The translations under genes were made by a program, and so were the position numbers. Below are positions 1-7,913 of a stretch of DNA of 64,000 bases, piece after piece; within the stretch, counting starts at the first letter, position 1, and the number at the start of each line of letters is the position of its first letter. The notes beneath the pieces were generated by a model that saw only the letters and a program-made list of their open reading frames with translations, made no database searches and was not told where the DNA came from. Source of the stretch: Natronocalculus amylovorans (GTDB taxonomy: Archaea; Halobacteriota; Halobacteria; Halobacteriales; Haloferacaceae); the NCBI RefSeq assembly GCF_023638035.1, contig NZ_JAKRVX010000002.1, positions 1 through 64,000 of the forward strand, written 5' to 3'.

Positions 1-160
1 ACTATGTCTCGTGGGCCAACCAGAACCTACGGTTCTGGTGACGACGATTAACTGGTATTCCCACCGTGTGGGAAGCCCCGTCATCAGAACACATGTGTTC
101 TGATTGGCCAACAAGACGCTCAGCGTCTTGTGACGTCGTTTACCACGGGGAGGATGTCAC
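1..160 (+). mobile_element. Right end of an IS200/IS605 (TnpB/IS1341-type) element, truncated by the window
   Basis: Seen: a dense series of stems. There is an 8-bp stem at 20-27/31-38, a 5-bp stem at 60-64/68-72, a perfect 20-bp palindrome at 84-103, an 8-bp stem at 112-119/123-130, and a long-range pairing of CCCCGT (76-81) with ACGGGG (145-150). The segment ends in CGGGGAGGATGTCAC, which I recognise as the usual right terminus of haloarchaeal TnpB-only IS1341-type elements. In such elements the 3' end of tnpB and the right end are transcribed as the omega (guide) RNA. The tnpB gene itself would lie upstream of base 1 on the + strand. The element boundary near 160 is inferred from the terminal motif only. 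Confidence 0.6.
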
Positions 161-298
161 TAAGAGTGATATGTTTTTCTGGGCGTACTGAACATAATGG
201 CTGTATTTTGCACAGGTTGGCCAGATATCTTCGGAAGTTGTCAAATTTGACTAAAGACGCAGATTAAAAATAGTAGCACCAACGACACGACAATTTTT

Positions 299-700
299 GT
301 GTTCAGGATGAGACCAATGAATATGATTTCATCTGAGAATAAAATCATCGCTGCCACCCTTCTGGCGGGCTTATGTGGTTTTGTGCTTCTCGGCATTATT
401 GAGACCGTTATCGGGTTGCCGGGGCAGTGGGGTTTTGTCGTCATGTTTCTCCTCTTAGTCTTGTTTGGGAGCATTCTCCCACAACTGTATTTGATAAAAA
501 CCGATCAATCTGTCTCGACAAGTTCACGGTTAGGTGTTGTCACACTCGTGTTAGTCATACTTGCTGCGGGGTTTTCAAGTGAAGTCACTGGAACAGAGTT
601 GACCGTCATCTGGGGTTTGGTAGGGATTTCGATAGCACTGATTGTTATCACTGAACTACGTAAGGGGTATCAACAATCAGCTCAGAATGGGAACCGATAA
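299..700 (+). CDS. Small multi-spanning membrane protein, unknown function
   Basis: A 133-residue protein with about four hydrophobic segments (roughly residues 17-36, 44-63, 76-93 and 103-119), short polar loops and a polar C-terminal tail. The GTG at 299 is the most upstream start; ATG codons at 308, 317 and 323 are equally plausible and give a cleaner N-terminus. It sits alone just beyond the IS right end and 130 bp before the thiolase gene. I do not recognise a family beyond the small polytopic proteins common in haloarchaea. Function unknown. Confidence 0.65.
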   Translation: MFRMRPMNMISSENKIIAATLLAGLCGFVLLGIIETVIGLPGQWGFVVMFLLLVLFGSILPQLYLIKTDQSVSTSSRLGVVTLVLVILAAGFSSEVTGTELTVIWGLVGISIALIVITELRKGYQQSAQNGNR

Positions 701-829
701 AATCTGAAGGAATCTAAAACAAGGATCGCGGTCGCAATCTTGCACGGGCGTCTTACCAACTTTCAACAGAGCAGAGATCAAAAACGGAGCATCTGTATCT
801 TTTTCACATCGGGCTTTTCATAGATAATC

Positions 830-2002
830 ATGAAAGACGTCTACGTGATCGGGGCAGGTCAGTCACCATATGGCTCTTTTCCCGACGAAACGTATCTCTC
901 ACTGTTTGATACTGCGTTTGATTCGCTTCTTAGAAGTGTCGGTGACGGATTTTCTCCCGGGCAGATAGATGAGGCATACCTAGGGACGCTCGGCGTTGGT
1001 GGTCGCCAGATTGGACTCAGCGCACCAGCAGTAACGGAATATGTTGGTCTACATGGAATACCGACAACACGGATTGAAAATGCCTGTGCAGCGAGCGGCT
1101 ATGCGTTCAGACAAGCAGTGGCTGCTGTTCGATCGGGGATGGCAGATGTGGCACTTGCTGGGGGGTATGAAGTGATGACAGATACGAGCGCAGATCAGAC
1201 AAAATGGTGGCTCGGCGTCAGCGGTGAGATGGAGTACGAACGGATGAGTGGAACAACGTTTGCTGGTGTCTATGCACAGATGGCAAGCGCACATATGAAA
1301 AAACATGGCACGACAGTAGAAGACCTGAGCCGGGTTGCGGTCAAGAATCATGCCAACGGTGCAAAGAATGAGAAGGCGCACCTCCAATTTGACTGTACAC
1401 TTGATGACGCAGTGAATGCACCACTGGTTGCTGACCCGTTAAATCTCTATCATTGCTGTCCAACAAGCGATGGCGCAAGCGCGGTACTCGTCGCTACATC
1501 GGAGGTTGCTCGTGAGCTGTCTGTACCGATGATTCGTGTTGCAGGAACCGGTGCCTCAAGCGGTCGGGTGGGGCTATTCCAACGAGAAACTCTCACACGT
1601 ATCCCCGCAACTGTTCGAGCGGCCACAGATGCGTATGCTGAGGCAGGGGTGGATCCGGATTCGATCGACGTTGCAGAGCTGCACGACTGTTTTGCGATTG
1701 CTGAACTGCTCGCATATGAGGATTTAGGGTTTTGTGAGCGTGGCGACGCAGGGGCATTCATTCGGGCTGGTGAGACGAACCCAGATGGATCGCTTCCAAC
1801 GAACACGAGCGGTGGCCTCAAATCAAAAGGACATCCGATCGGCGCAACTGGGACTGGCCAGATTGTCGAATTGGTATCGCAGCTCAGAGGAACCGCAGCG
1901 GTTCAGGTTTCAGATCCAACGTACGGATTGGCACACAATGTCGGTGGAAGCGGAGGCGGTGCAACTGTGGCAATTCTTGAGCGAGTGGAGGGGAGACGAT
2001 GA
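830..2002 (+). CDS. Thiolase-family acetyl-CoA C-acyltransferase
   Basis: A 390-residue thiolase of the archaeal/SCP2 type, expected to condense or cleave acyl-CoA thioesters in the cytoplasm. The nucleophilic cysteine is Cys86 in ENACAASG, and the GHP motif (SKGHPIGATGTG, around residue 330) supplies the histidine. Near residue 370 the C-terminal loop reads HNVGGSGG rather than the CxGGG of classical thiolases, as usual in this archaeal subgroup. Its stop overlaps the next start by 4 nt (ATGA), so it is translationally coupled to the HMG-CoA-synthase-like/DUF35 fusion. In archaea, thiolase, HMG-CoA synthase and DUF35 protein form one complex that channels acetoacetyl-CoA. Here the pair may act on another acyl-CoA. 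The true substrate is unknown. Confidence 0.9.
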   Translation: MKDVYVIGAGQSPYGSFPDETYLSLFDTAFDSLLRSVGDGFSPGQIDEAYLGTLGVGGRQIGLSAPAVTEYVGLHGIPTTRIENACAASGYAFRQAVAAVRSGMADVALAGGYEVMTDTSADQTKWWLGVSGEMEYERMSGTTFAGVYAQMASAHMKKHGTTVEDLSRVAVKNHANGAKNEKAHLQFDCTLDDAVNAPLVADPLNLYHCCPTSDGASAVLVATSEVARELSVPMIRVAGTGASSGRVGLFQRETLTRIPATVRAATDAYAEAGVDPDSIDVAELHDCFAIAELLAYEDLGFCERGDAGAFIRAGETNPDGSLPTNTSGGLKSKGHPIGATGTGQIVELVSQLRGTAAVQVSDPTYGLAHNVGGSGGGATVAILERVEGRR

Positions 2003-3423
2003 GAGGTATTCTTGAAGCCGCGATATACGTCCCACGTTGGCGGCTTAAAACGGCAAACATTTCTGAGACGTGGGGGCAGTCGACAGCCAAAGGCATTGAT
2101 GAGAAAGCCGTGCCAGCGGCTGATGAAGACACGTTGACGATGGCAATCGAAGCCGTTGAACGTCTCTTTTCAAACTCGACAGCCGATCGAAATGACGTTG
2201 ATCACGTTGCAGTTGCAACGACCACACCACCGCTTGCTGAAGGTGACCTGGTAGCCAAACTCCGTACTGCAACTGGGCTGCCAGCCAATGTGCGAACAGC
2301 AACCCTGACCCAACACACTGCCAGTGGCGCAGAGGCACTTGCAACTGCAATCGACAGGGATGGGTTGTCGATCGTCGTCTGCAGCGATTATCCAGTTGGG
2401 ATACCAGCAACAACGGACCATCCCCTTGGAGCAGGTGCCGCAGCAATGCTCATTGGTGAGGATGCAAGGACTGCAGTGTCTTCGGTTGGCTGGTACAGCC
2501 TTGATGCACCAGGGATTCGATTTCGGACTGCTGACTCGGTGCAGTCGCTCGGGATAACCAACTATGAGAGAGAGACAATCATCACTGCGGTAACTGCTGC
2601 AATGGAGAACACGGCTACCGATCGCAGCATCGATTATGCCGTATTACACCAACCGAACGGAACACTCCCATATCGGATTGCACGATCGCTATCGATTGAT
2701 ACAAAAAAGCTCTCCCACGGACTGGTCGTCAAGACCATCGGTGATGCAGGCACAGCTACTGTTGCGATCGGACTGCTCAAGGCACTCAGCGAAGCAACTA
2801 CGGGAGAAGACACCCTCGCCGTATTCTATGGTGGTGGAACCGCTGCTGCATTCAATTGTACGGGATCGCTAAATGTGAGTGGACTCCTCGATTTTGATGA
2901 GACAGAGTCTCTCACATACGCGACATATCTCCGACAGCGAGGGTACCTCGGCACTGAACAGATCACGGGTGGAGGTGCAAATGTAAGTCTTCCAACATGG
3001 CAGCGGTCGCTTGATTCACGGTATCGGCTCGTTGCAGGTCGCTGTCCGCTGTGTGATTCGATCTCATTTCCACCGGATGGGGCCTGTCAGACCTGCCATG
3101 AGCGGGTTTCGTTTGAACACGTACCTGCCGAACGTGAGGGAACGATCGTCGCAGCCTCTGTCATTGGACATGGCGGTGCACCACCGGAGTTTACCACATA
3201 TCAGCAACGGAGTGGGAGGTACGCTGCTGTGATCGTTGAGCTACCTGTTGGTGATCAATCAGTTCGAGTGCCTGCACAGCTCACAGATATCGATACTGAT
3301 GAGGTCGCGATTGAGATCGGAGACACTGTTCGATCGACAATCCGCCGGATATACGAACAAGAAGGTGTTGTACGATATGGTGTGAAATTCACACCGAACA
3401 TGAAGAACAGACAGACGGACTAG
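1999..3423 (+). CDS. HMG-CoA synthase-like protein fused to a DUF35 OB-fold/zinc-ribbon domain; active site degenerate
   Basis: A 474-residue fusion. Residues 1-330 resemble HMG-CoA synthase/KAS III. Residues 335-474 are a DUF35 module with a zinc ribbon (Cys349, 352, 363, 366) and an OB fold. In archaeal HMG-CoA synthases these are separate proteins that form a complex with thiolase. The expected nucleophile motif (ACxAGT) reads TQHTASGAEAL around residues 105-114, with no cysteine. The His motif is kept (HQPNG, His217), but the Lys that normally follows is Thr, and the usual Asn is Asp249 (IGDAGTA). I infer a non-condensing or scaffold role, or a changed reaction, with the upstream thiolase as the active partner. 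It overlaps the thiolase gene by 4 nt. Confidence 0.85.
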   Translation: MRGILEAAIYVPRWRLKTANISETWGQSTAKGIDEKAVPAADEDTLTMAIEAVERLFSNSTADRNDVDHVAVATTTPPLAEGDLVAKLRTATGLPANVRTATLTQHTASGAEALATAIDRDGLSIVVCSDYPVGIPATTDHPLGAGAAAMLIGEDARTAVSSVGWYSLDAPGIRFRTADSVQSLGITNYERETIITAVTAAMENTATDRSIDYAVLHQPNGTLPYRIARSLSIDTKKLSHGLVVKTIGDAGTATVAIGLLKALSEATTGEDTLAVFYGGGTAAAFNCTGSLNVSGLLDFDETESLTYATYLRQRGYLGTEQITGGGANVSLPTWQRSLDSRYRLVAGRCPLCDSISFPPDGACQTCHERVSFEHVPAEREGTIVAASVIGHGGAPPEFTTYQQRSGRYAAVIVELPVGDQSVRVPAQLTDIDTDEVAIEIGDTVRSTIRRIYEQEGVVRYGVKFTPNMKNRQTD

Positions 3424-3540
3424 TGAAGGTGGATCGCCTCTGTGTCTGTCTGTGATGGTTAGGTTTGTGGAACCATAACCGAAAGCTGAGACAATACTGA
3501 CTTGGCTCGAGGTTCGCGCAGCGTTGATATGTTCCGGATC

Positions 3541-3747
3541 TTATGATCCCTCCGTTTGTGTGACTGGCTCTGTAACCAGTTCAAGCGTTGCTTCAGTCAG
3601 TTCAACCGAGGTAGTGAGGTGATTGCTTGCCGACGTCAAGCGAAGATCGTACAGGTGCCAATCTCCGAATCGGGCGGTTACGGATGCAATATCATCCTCA
3701 TCGAATCCTCCAACCGGTTCGACGAATTTGTACATCGGTTCTGTCAT
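3541..3747 (-). CDS. Small acidic haloarchaeal protein, unknown function
   Basis: A 68-residue acidic protein, convergent with the thiolase/HMGS-like pair. The composition (many D, E, T, V, few K) is typical of haloarchaeal proteins, and no ORF of comparable quality lies opposite. It has no transmembrane segment or cysteine. The central part (FGDWHLYDLRLTSASNH) looks like a folded beta-rich segment. ATG start at 3747. No function can be assigned. Confidence 0.6.
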   Translation of the reverse strand: MTEPMYKFVEPVGGFDEDDIASVTARFGDWHLYDLRLTSASNHLTTSVELTEATLELVTEPVTQTEGS

Positions 3748-3936
3748 ACGTCAACATATCATACAGGGAAATAGTGTAAATAGCTTTTGGACATACAGAT
3801 AGCAAGTGTGGAAATATATTAAGATCATATTAGGTTGTGGAATAGACTGAAACATCCAGATATGAAATTCTACTTTTACACTACGAATGTAGATTTAGAT
3901 TTATTCGCATGCAAGATAGAATACGCTCTTATCAAT

Positions 3937-4251
3937 TCACTCTGAGTCGTTTTCTGAAAGGAGTTGCACACAACAATCAACTGCGGCCGCCACGTGCGCG
4001 GCTGCAGTCGGCTCAGAGATCTCATCGGCAGATTCCAATAGCATCTGCACTTGTTGAATTCGCTTAGTCTGTGCGTCAGGGGAGATACCATCACTCGCGG
4101 CATCACGAGCAACGGCCTCTGCTTCCGCAAGCCATCGGTTTGTTGCTGGATCGATCGGTTGCTCACCAGTAGCGATCAGATGCTCACAAAGTGCATCAAG
4201 CGCCGCTTGTCTGCGCTTTGGGATGTCGTATGGATGACGGTCGGACATCAT
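3937..4251 (-). CDS. Conserved-looking helical haloarchaeal protein, unknown function
   Basis: A 104-residue, mostly helical, acidic soluble protein. It starts at ATG 4251; ATG 4248 is an alternative. The composition is typical of haloarchaea. It lies 34 bp before the 3' end of the DUF418 gene, on the same strand and downstream of it. The 189 bp between it and the 68-residue protein (3748-3936) are AT-rich and hold no gene I can support. No motif suggests an activity. Confidence 0.7.
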   Translation of the reverse strand: MMSDRHPYDIPKRRQAALDALCEHLIATGEQPIDPATNRWLAEAEAVARDAASDGISPDAQTKRIQQVQMLLESADEISEPTAAAHVAAAVDCCVQLLSENDSE

Positions 4252-4285
4252 TATTGTAGGATGCTACGTTCTCAACGGGGTTAAT

Positions 4286-5575
4286 TCAACGCTGTAATCG
4301 TTGCCGTGTACCATATGTGAGCGTTCGCCAGACCCACTCCACAGGGCCGTATTGGAACCGGTTGAGCCATGCGATCGACAGGGGTATTTGAATTGACCAG
4401 AGTAGGACAACGATGGCAAGCAGTTCGGCTCGGGTTAGTGTCGCAAATAGTCCCAACCCGTGTCCATAAAAAATGGTTGTTGCAATGAGAGTCTGTAGTA
4501 GATAGTTCGAAAAGGCAGTTCTCCCAACTGCCGAGAGGGCCGTTGCAATGAGGCCATCGGCAGCGCTTCGGCAGAGCAGCATAATCCCGGAGAGATATGC
4601 AAGTGACACGAAGAGCGATCCAATATAATTGAAACTTCGCCCAATTAGCAGCACTTGTGCGGTATCCCACGCCACAGCCTCGCGGTACCAGACGCCAACG
4701 AGTATTAGCGTGAAACCGATCAAACCGGCAGTTACGAGCAGTTTTAGGTAGAACTGCGGGCTTCGATCGTTTGTTAGCAACCCCCATTTGTACAGTGCCA
4801 TCCCGATGACCATCAACCCGCCAAGCGTCCAGAAAGATTCAAAAAGGAAGCCAACAGTCTGCATCGCAAACAGTGTTGGTGCTCGGTATTCGATCTGTTC
4901 GAGCCAACTCCCTTGATACGCTGCAATCTCTTCATCTACAGCGCCCTGATCTGCGCCAAAGCCTGCAAGAATCGAGGCTTCAATTTCGGCTTGCATTCCG
5001 GGATCGGAGACAACATATCCAACACCGGCAGCCACGTAGAACAACACAGGAAGCAAGAACATAATTAGACCAATGATGAGAAGCCGTTTTGCAGACCATC
5101 GGCGGACGAAGACGAGAATAAACCCACACATCGCGTACGCAACAAGGATATCACCGTACCACAGGAGGTACGCATGCAGTAAGCCGATCGCAAGGAGCCA
5201 GAAACTTCGTTTGAAATGTAGTCGTCGTGCTGGCTGGTCTTTGCGCTCTTTAGATTCCATAAAGAGAACAATTCCAGCCCCAAAGAGCATACTGAACAGT
5301 GTGACAAACTTCTGCTCAAAGAAGACATGGCTCACAAACCATGCTGCGTAGTTGATGCCCGAAAAATCACCGTACAGCGTTGGGTTTATCCACCCAATAA
5401 GTGGTAATCCAAATGCCCAGATATTGATCACAAGAATACCAAGCAGCGCAAACCCTCGGAGTACATCAAGGCTGAGAATGCGATCGGACGGTGCCGTTGG
5501 CCGGGGGTGCTCACTGGATGTATTTGGCTCTGTTGAATCAGTCGATGGGGTCGGTGAGGAGGGTGTTGTTGACAT
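4286..5575 (-). CDS. DUF418 domain-containing polytopic membrane protein
   Basis: A 429-residue integral membrane protein. An acidic, Ser/Thr/Pro-rich N-terminus (about 30 residues) is followed by SLDVLRGFALLGILVINI, the typical opening of the DUF418/acyltransferase-like membrane family. About ten hydrophobic segments follow. The C-terminal DUF418 part includes GRTAFSNYLLQTLIATTIFY and ends in NRFQYGPVEWVWRTLTYG, a recognisable family signature. The family is thought to include transporters or membrane acyltransferases, but its function is unproven. It is monocistronic or co-transcribed with the downstream 104-residue protein. Confidence 0.9.
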   Translation of the reverse strand: MSTTPSSPTPSTDSTEPNTSSEHPRPTAPSDRILSLDVLRGFALLGILVINIWAFGLPLIGWINPTLYGDFSGINYAAWFVSHVFFEQKFVTLFSMLFGAGIVLFMESKERKDQPARRLHFKRSFWLLAIGLLHAYLLWYGDILVAYAMCGFILVFVRRWSAKRLLIIGLIMFLLPVLFYVAAGVGYVVSDPGMQAEIEASILAGFGADQGAVDEEIAAYQGSWLEQIEYRAPTLFAMQTVGFLFESFWTLGGLMVIGMALYKWGLLTNDRSPQFYLKLLVTAGLIGFTLILVGVWYREAVAWDTAQVLLIGRSFNYIGSLFVSLAYLSGIMLLCRSAADGLIATALSAVGRTAFSNYLLQTLIATTIFYGHGLGLFATLTRAELLAIVVLLWSIQIPLSIAWLNRFQYGPVEWVWRTLTYGTRQRLQR

Positions 5576-5640
5576 TTTAAGACAGATATATCAACGTATC
5601 TAGGGGAACAGGAGAAATAAGTTCGCAAATACGCACACCC

Positions 5641-5756
5641 ACATATAAAAGCCCCAAATGCAGGGGGAACAAACCATGATATATGCACAAACCGGGAATT
5701 GGCCCCGATTTATACGGGTTTCTCACCCGTTTGTCTATCTGTAGGAGGAACTCCCA
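5641..5756 (+). promoter_or_regulatory. Promoter and structured 5' leader of the DoxX gene
   Basis: TATA-like sequences lie near 5643-5651 (ATATAAAAG) and 5709-5714 (TTTATA). A perfect 6-bp hairpin (ACGGGT/ACCCGT, 5714-5730) and a strong Shine-Dalgarno GGAGG about 10 nt before the ATG at 5757 follow. The SD itself lies in a short potential stem, GGAG-GAA-CTCC. Most haloarchaeal mRNAs are leaderless, so a leader with a strong SD suggests high expression or translational control. The promoter actually used is inferred. Confidence 0.4.
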
Positions 5757-6320
5757 ATGTCCACGAAAGCTACCAACAAGTTCGAAAGCAGCCTCGCTGG
5801 AATTACCCTCGAAGGCGAACCCCACTCGCTGTCAGCCTGGTTCGTCGTCACCCTTCGCCTTGTCATGGGTGGGATGATTCTCTTCGCTGGCCTCGATAAG
5901 TTCGCCTTCGTCAGCGGAGAAGCATTCAACGCAAGTGGCTATCTCGCAAACGTCGATCCAGCCAGCCCGGTCAGCGGCCTCTTCGGTGCCATGGCCGCAA
6001 GCCCCGCCCTCATGGAACTCATCAACATCATCGTCCCGGTCACCCAAGTCCTCATCGGCGTTGCCCTCATCTTCGGCGGCTTCGTCCGACTCGCCGCCCT
6101 CGGTGGTGCACTCCAAATGTCGATGTTCTACCTCGGCGGCTGGGAAGGAGACATCCTCGCAGCCTTCGACTCCACCCTCATCTACGCGATCGTCTTCCTC
6201 GCGATCGGCGCGTTCGCCGCAGGCCGAATCCTCGGCGCGGACAAATACATCGAACAGGTCGAAATCGGCGGCGAACCACTCATCGAGAAGTACCCGCGTG
6301 CACGGTACTTCCTCGGGTGA
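5757..6320 (+). CDS. DoxX family membrane protein
   Basis: A 187-residue protein with four hydrophobic segments (about residues 25-48, 86-105, 108-128 and 136-158). It has the DoxX-type RLVMGGMILFAGLDKF opening and a GGFVRLAALGGALQM loop. DoxX/DoxD proteins are small quinone-linked or redox-related membrane subunits; the role here is unknown. Codon choice is clearly richer in C-ending codons than in neighbouring genes, which together with the strong SD suggests high expression. ATG 5757 is fixed by the SD. Confidence 0.85.
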   Translation: MSTKATNKFESSLAGITLEGEPHSLSAWFVVTLRLVMGGMILFAGLDKFAFVSGEAFNASGYLANVDPASPVSGLFGAMAASPALMELINIIVPVTQVLIGVALIFGGFVRLAALGGALQMSMFYLGGWEGDILAAFDSTLIYAIVFLAIGAFAAGRILGADKYIEQVEIGGEPLIEKYPRARYFLG

Positions 6321-6427
6321 CACACCGATAACAAATACCGGTCTATGCCCCGCTTGCAGCTACCACAGTGGGTGTTGGCTGCAGTTATCACCGTTTCCAT
6401 TACAGAACTAACAGGAGGTCGTTGGCA

Positions 6428-6712
6428 ATGTCCACGGCTACACATGAGTATGTGACTACATATACAGTCGAAGAGTCAAACGAAGCGCACGAATCATGGA
6501 TTGCAGACTGGGTGCTCTCATGGATAGATTGTGCAGATGCGACAGAGGTGGTAGTCGAGCGCACAGTACAGAACAAAAGCATAGAAGTCGAAATTACAGT
6601 GACAGTACCACCATCCACAACAGACCAGCAACGGGCGTGTTGCCGCGTACAGCTAACTGATCGGCTAACTGACCAAGCGTCAGAAGTCACACAGCGGCTG
6701 CACGAAGCGTGA
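6428..6712 (+). CDS. Small acidic haloarchaeal protein, unknown function
   Basis: A 94-residue soluble acidic protein. The start at ATG 6428 is chosen because AGGAGGT lies 9-15 nt upstream. It follows the DoxX gene by 107 bp in the same direction and may share its transcript. It shows alternating beta/alpha character with a valine-rich middle (VVVERTVQNKSIEVEITVTV) and two adjacent cysteines (ACCR). No family was recognised. A long upstream extension (to 6368) is possible but lacks an SD. Confidence 0.65.
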   Translation: MSTATHEYVTTYTVEESNEAHESWIADWVLSWIDCADATEVVVERTVQNKSIEVEITVTVPPSTTDQQRACCRVQLTDRLTDQASEVTQRLHEA

Positions 6713-6809
6713 TCCCCTGCAACCCGGTCTATTATTTATATAAAATAGGTTACTCTCAAGCTGGTTGGCCGCACGAAAAAATATTAACCCACTAGAGACT
6801 GTACTACGC

Positions 6810-7850
6810 ATGGGTAACGAGAGGGGCAATAACCCACAATCACAGTCTCATTCTGCGGGGACGATTCCACTTCAAGAGATACCACTCCATTCAACAAATC
6901 TTCTTTCGTTGCTTGATATAGACGGCACGATCCGGTATCAAAGTCCATCAATTGAGCGCCTGTTAGGTTTTAGCCAAGAAGCATTGGTTGGTGAGTTATG
7001 CATGGATTGTTTCCATCCAGACGACCGCGACAGAGTGTACAATGCGTTCGAAAACGTGGCCTTGAGTACGGAGTTTGTTGTCGAAGCGATCGAGTATCGG
7101 CATCTCAAGGCGGATGGAACGTATGTTTGGGTTGAGTCCGTCGCCTCCTCGAATCCAACACCAAACGGGTACTACGTTATCAATACACGAGATATCTCAA
7201 AACAAAAACGGCAACAAGACGAGCTTGAACGTGCGAATGAGCGACTCGAAGCGTTTGCAGGAATTGTCTCGCATGATCTCCGAAACCCCCTTGGGGTGGC
7301 ACGAGGGTATCTAAAATTGGCCCAAGAAGAGTACCCAAATGAATATTTTTCTGCTATCGATGATGCGCTCGATCGGATGGAGGCACTAATTGATAGTTTG
7401 TTAACTAGTACACGGATAGAGACACAACAAGTGAGTCTCGAAATGGTTGATCTTACGGATATTTGTAACGTTTGTTGGGCAAACACGATCACCAAAGATG
7501 CAACACTTGAAATAAAAACAACACAGCTAATCAACGCCGACCGACTGCAACTGATACAGTTACTGGAGAATATATTCAGAAATGCGATCGACCACGGTCA
7601 AGATGATGCGGTAATCTCTGTTGGAGATCTCGAGGATGGGTTCTATATCGAGGACGACGGTCCAGGTATTCCGTCAGAAGATCGAGAGTTGATATTTGAA
7701 ACTGGCTACTCAACGCGCCAAAATGGGACCGGACTAGGCCTCGGGATTGTCAAACGAATCGTTGACGCACATGGGTGGGAGCTGCAGGTTACAGAGACTG
7801 CGACTGACAGTGCACGGTTTGAAATCAGAGATGTTGCAGTTATAAATTAA
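6810..7850 (+). CDS. PAS domain sensor histidine kinase
   Basis: A 346-residue soluble sensor kinase with no transmembrane segment. One PAS domain covers about residues 25-140 (SLLDIDGTIRYQSPSIERLLG, then a PAC-like HLKADGTYVWVES). A HisKA phospho-acceptor helix follows (AGIVSHDLRNPLG, His near 155), then a HATPase_c domain with an N box (LENIFRNAIDHG), G1 (DDGPGIP) and G2 (GTGLGLGIVKRI). It should autophosphorylate in response to a cytoplasmic signal. No response regulator is adjacent, as is common for haloarchaeal orphan kinases. The start at ATG 6810 leaves a 97-bp upstream region; a TTG at 6765 would add 15 residues. Confidence 0.88.
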   Translation: MGNERGNNPQSQSHSAGTIPLQEIPLHSTNLLSLLDIDGTIRYQSPSIERLLGFSQEALVGELCMDCFHPDDRDRVYNAFENVALSTEFVVEAIEYRHLKADGTYVWVESVASSNPTPNGYYVINTRDISKQKRQQDELERANERLEAFAGIVSHDLRNPLGVARGYLKLAQEEYPNEYFSAIDDALDRMEALIDSLLTSTRIETQQVSLEMVDLTDICNVCWANTITKDATLEIKTTQLINADRLQLIQLLENIFRNAIDHGQDDAVISVGDLEDGFYIEDDGPGIPSEDRELIFETGYSTRQNGTGLGLGIVKRIVDAHGWELQVTETATDSARFEIRDVAVIN

Positions 7851-7913
7851 CGATCGAATCGGTTGGTAGATTGCATGCGTATTTGTCGGCTATTTTTGTA
7901 ATTATATACGAAG

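Noticed and set aside
5832-6323. 163-codon acidic minus-strand frame opposite the DoxX gene
   Set aside because: Acidic composition looks haloarchaeal, but it is the complement of the strongly codon-biased DoxX gene, which has the SD, TATA and membrane pattern.
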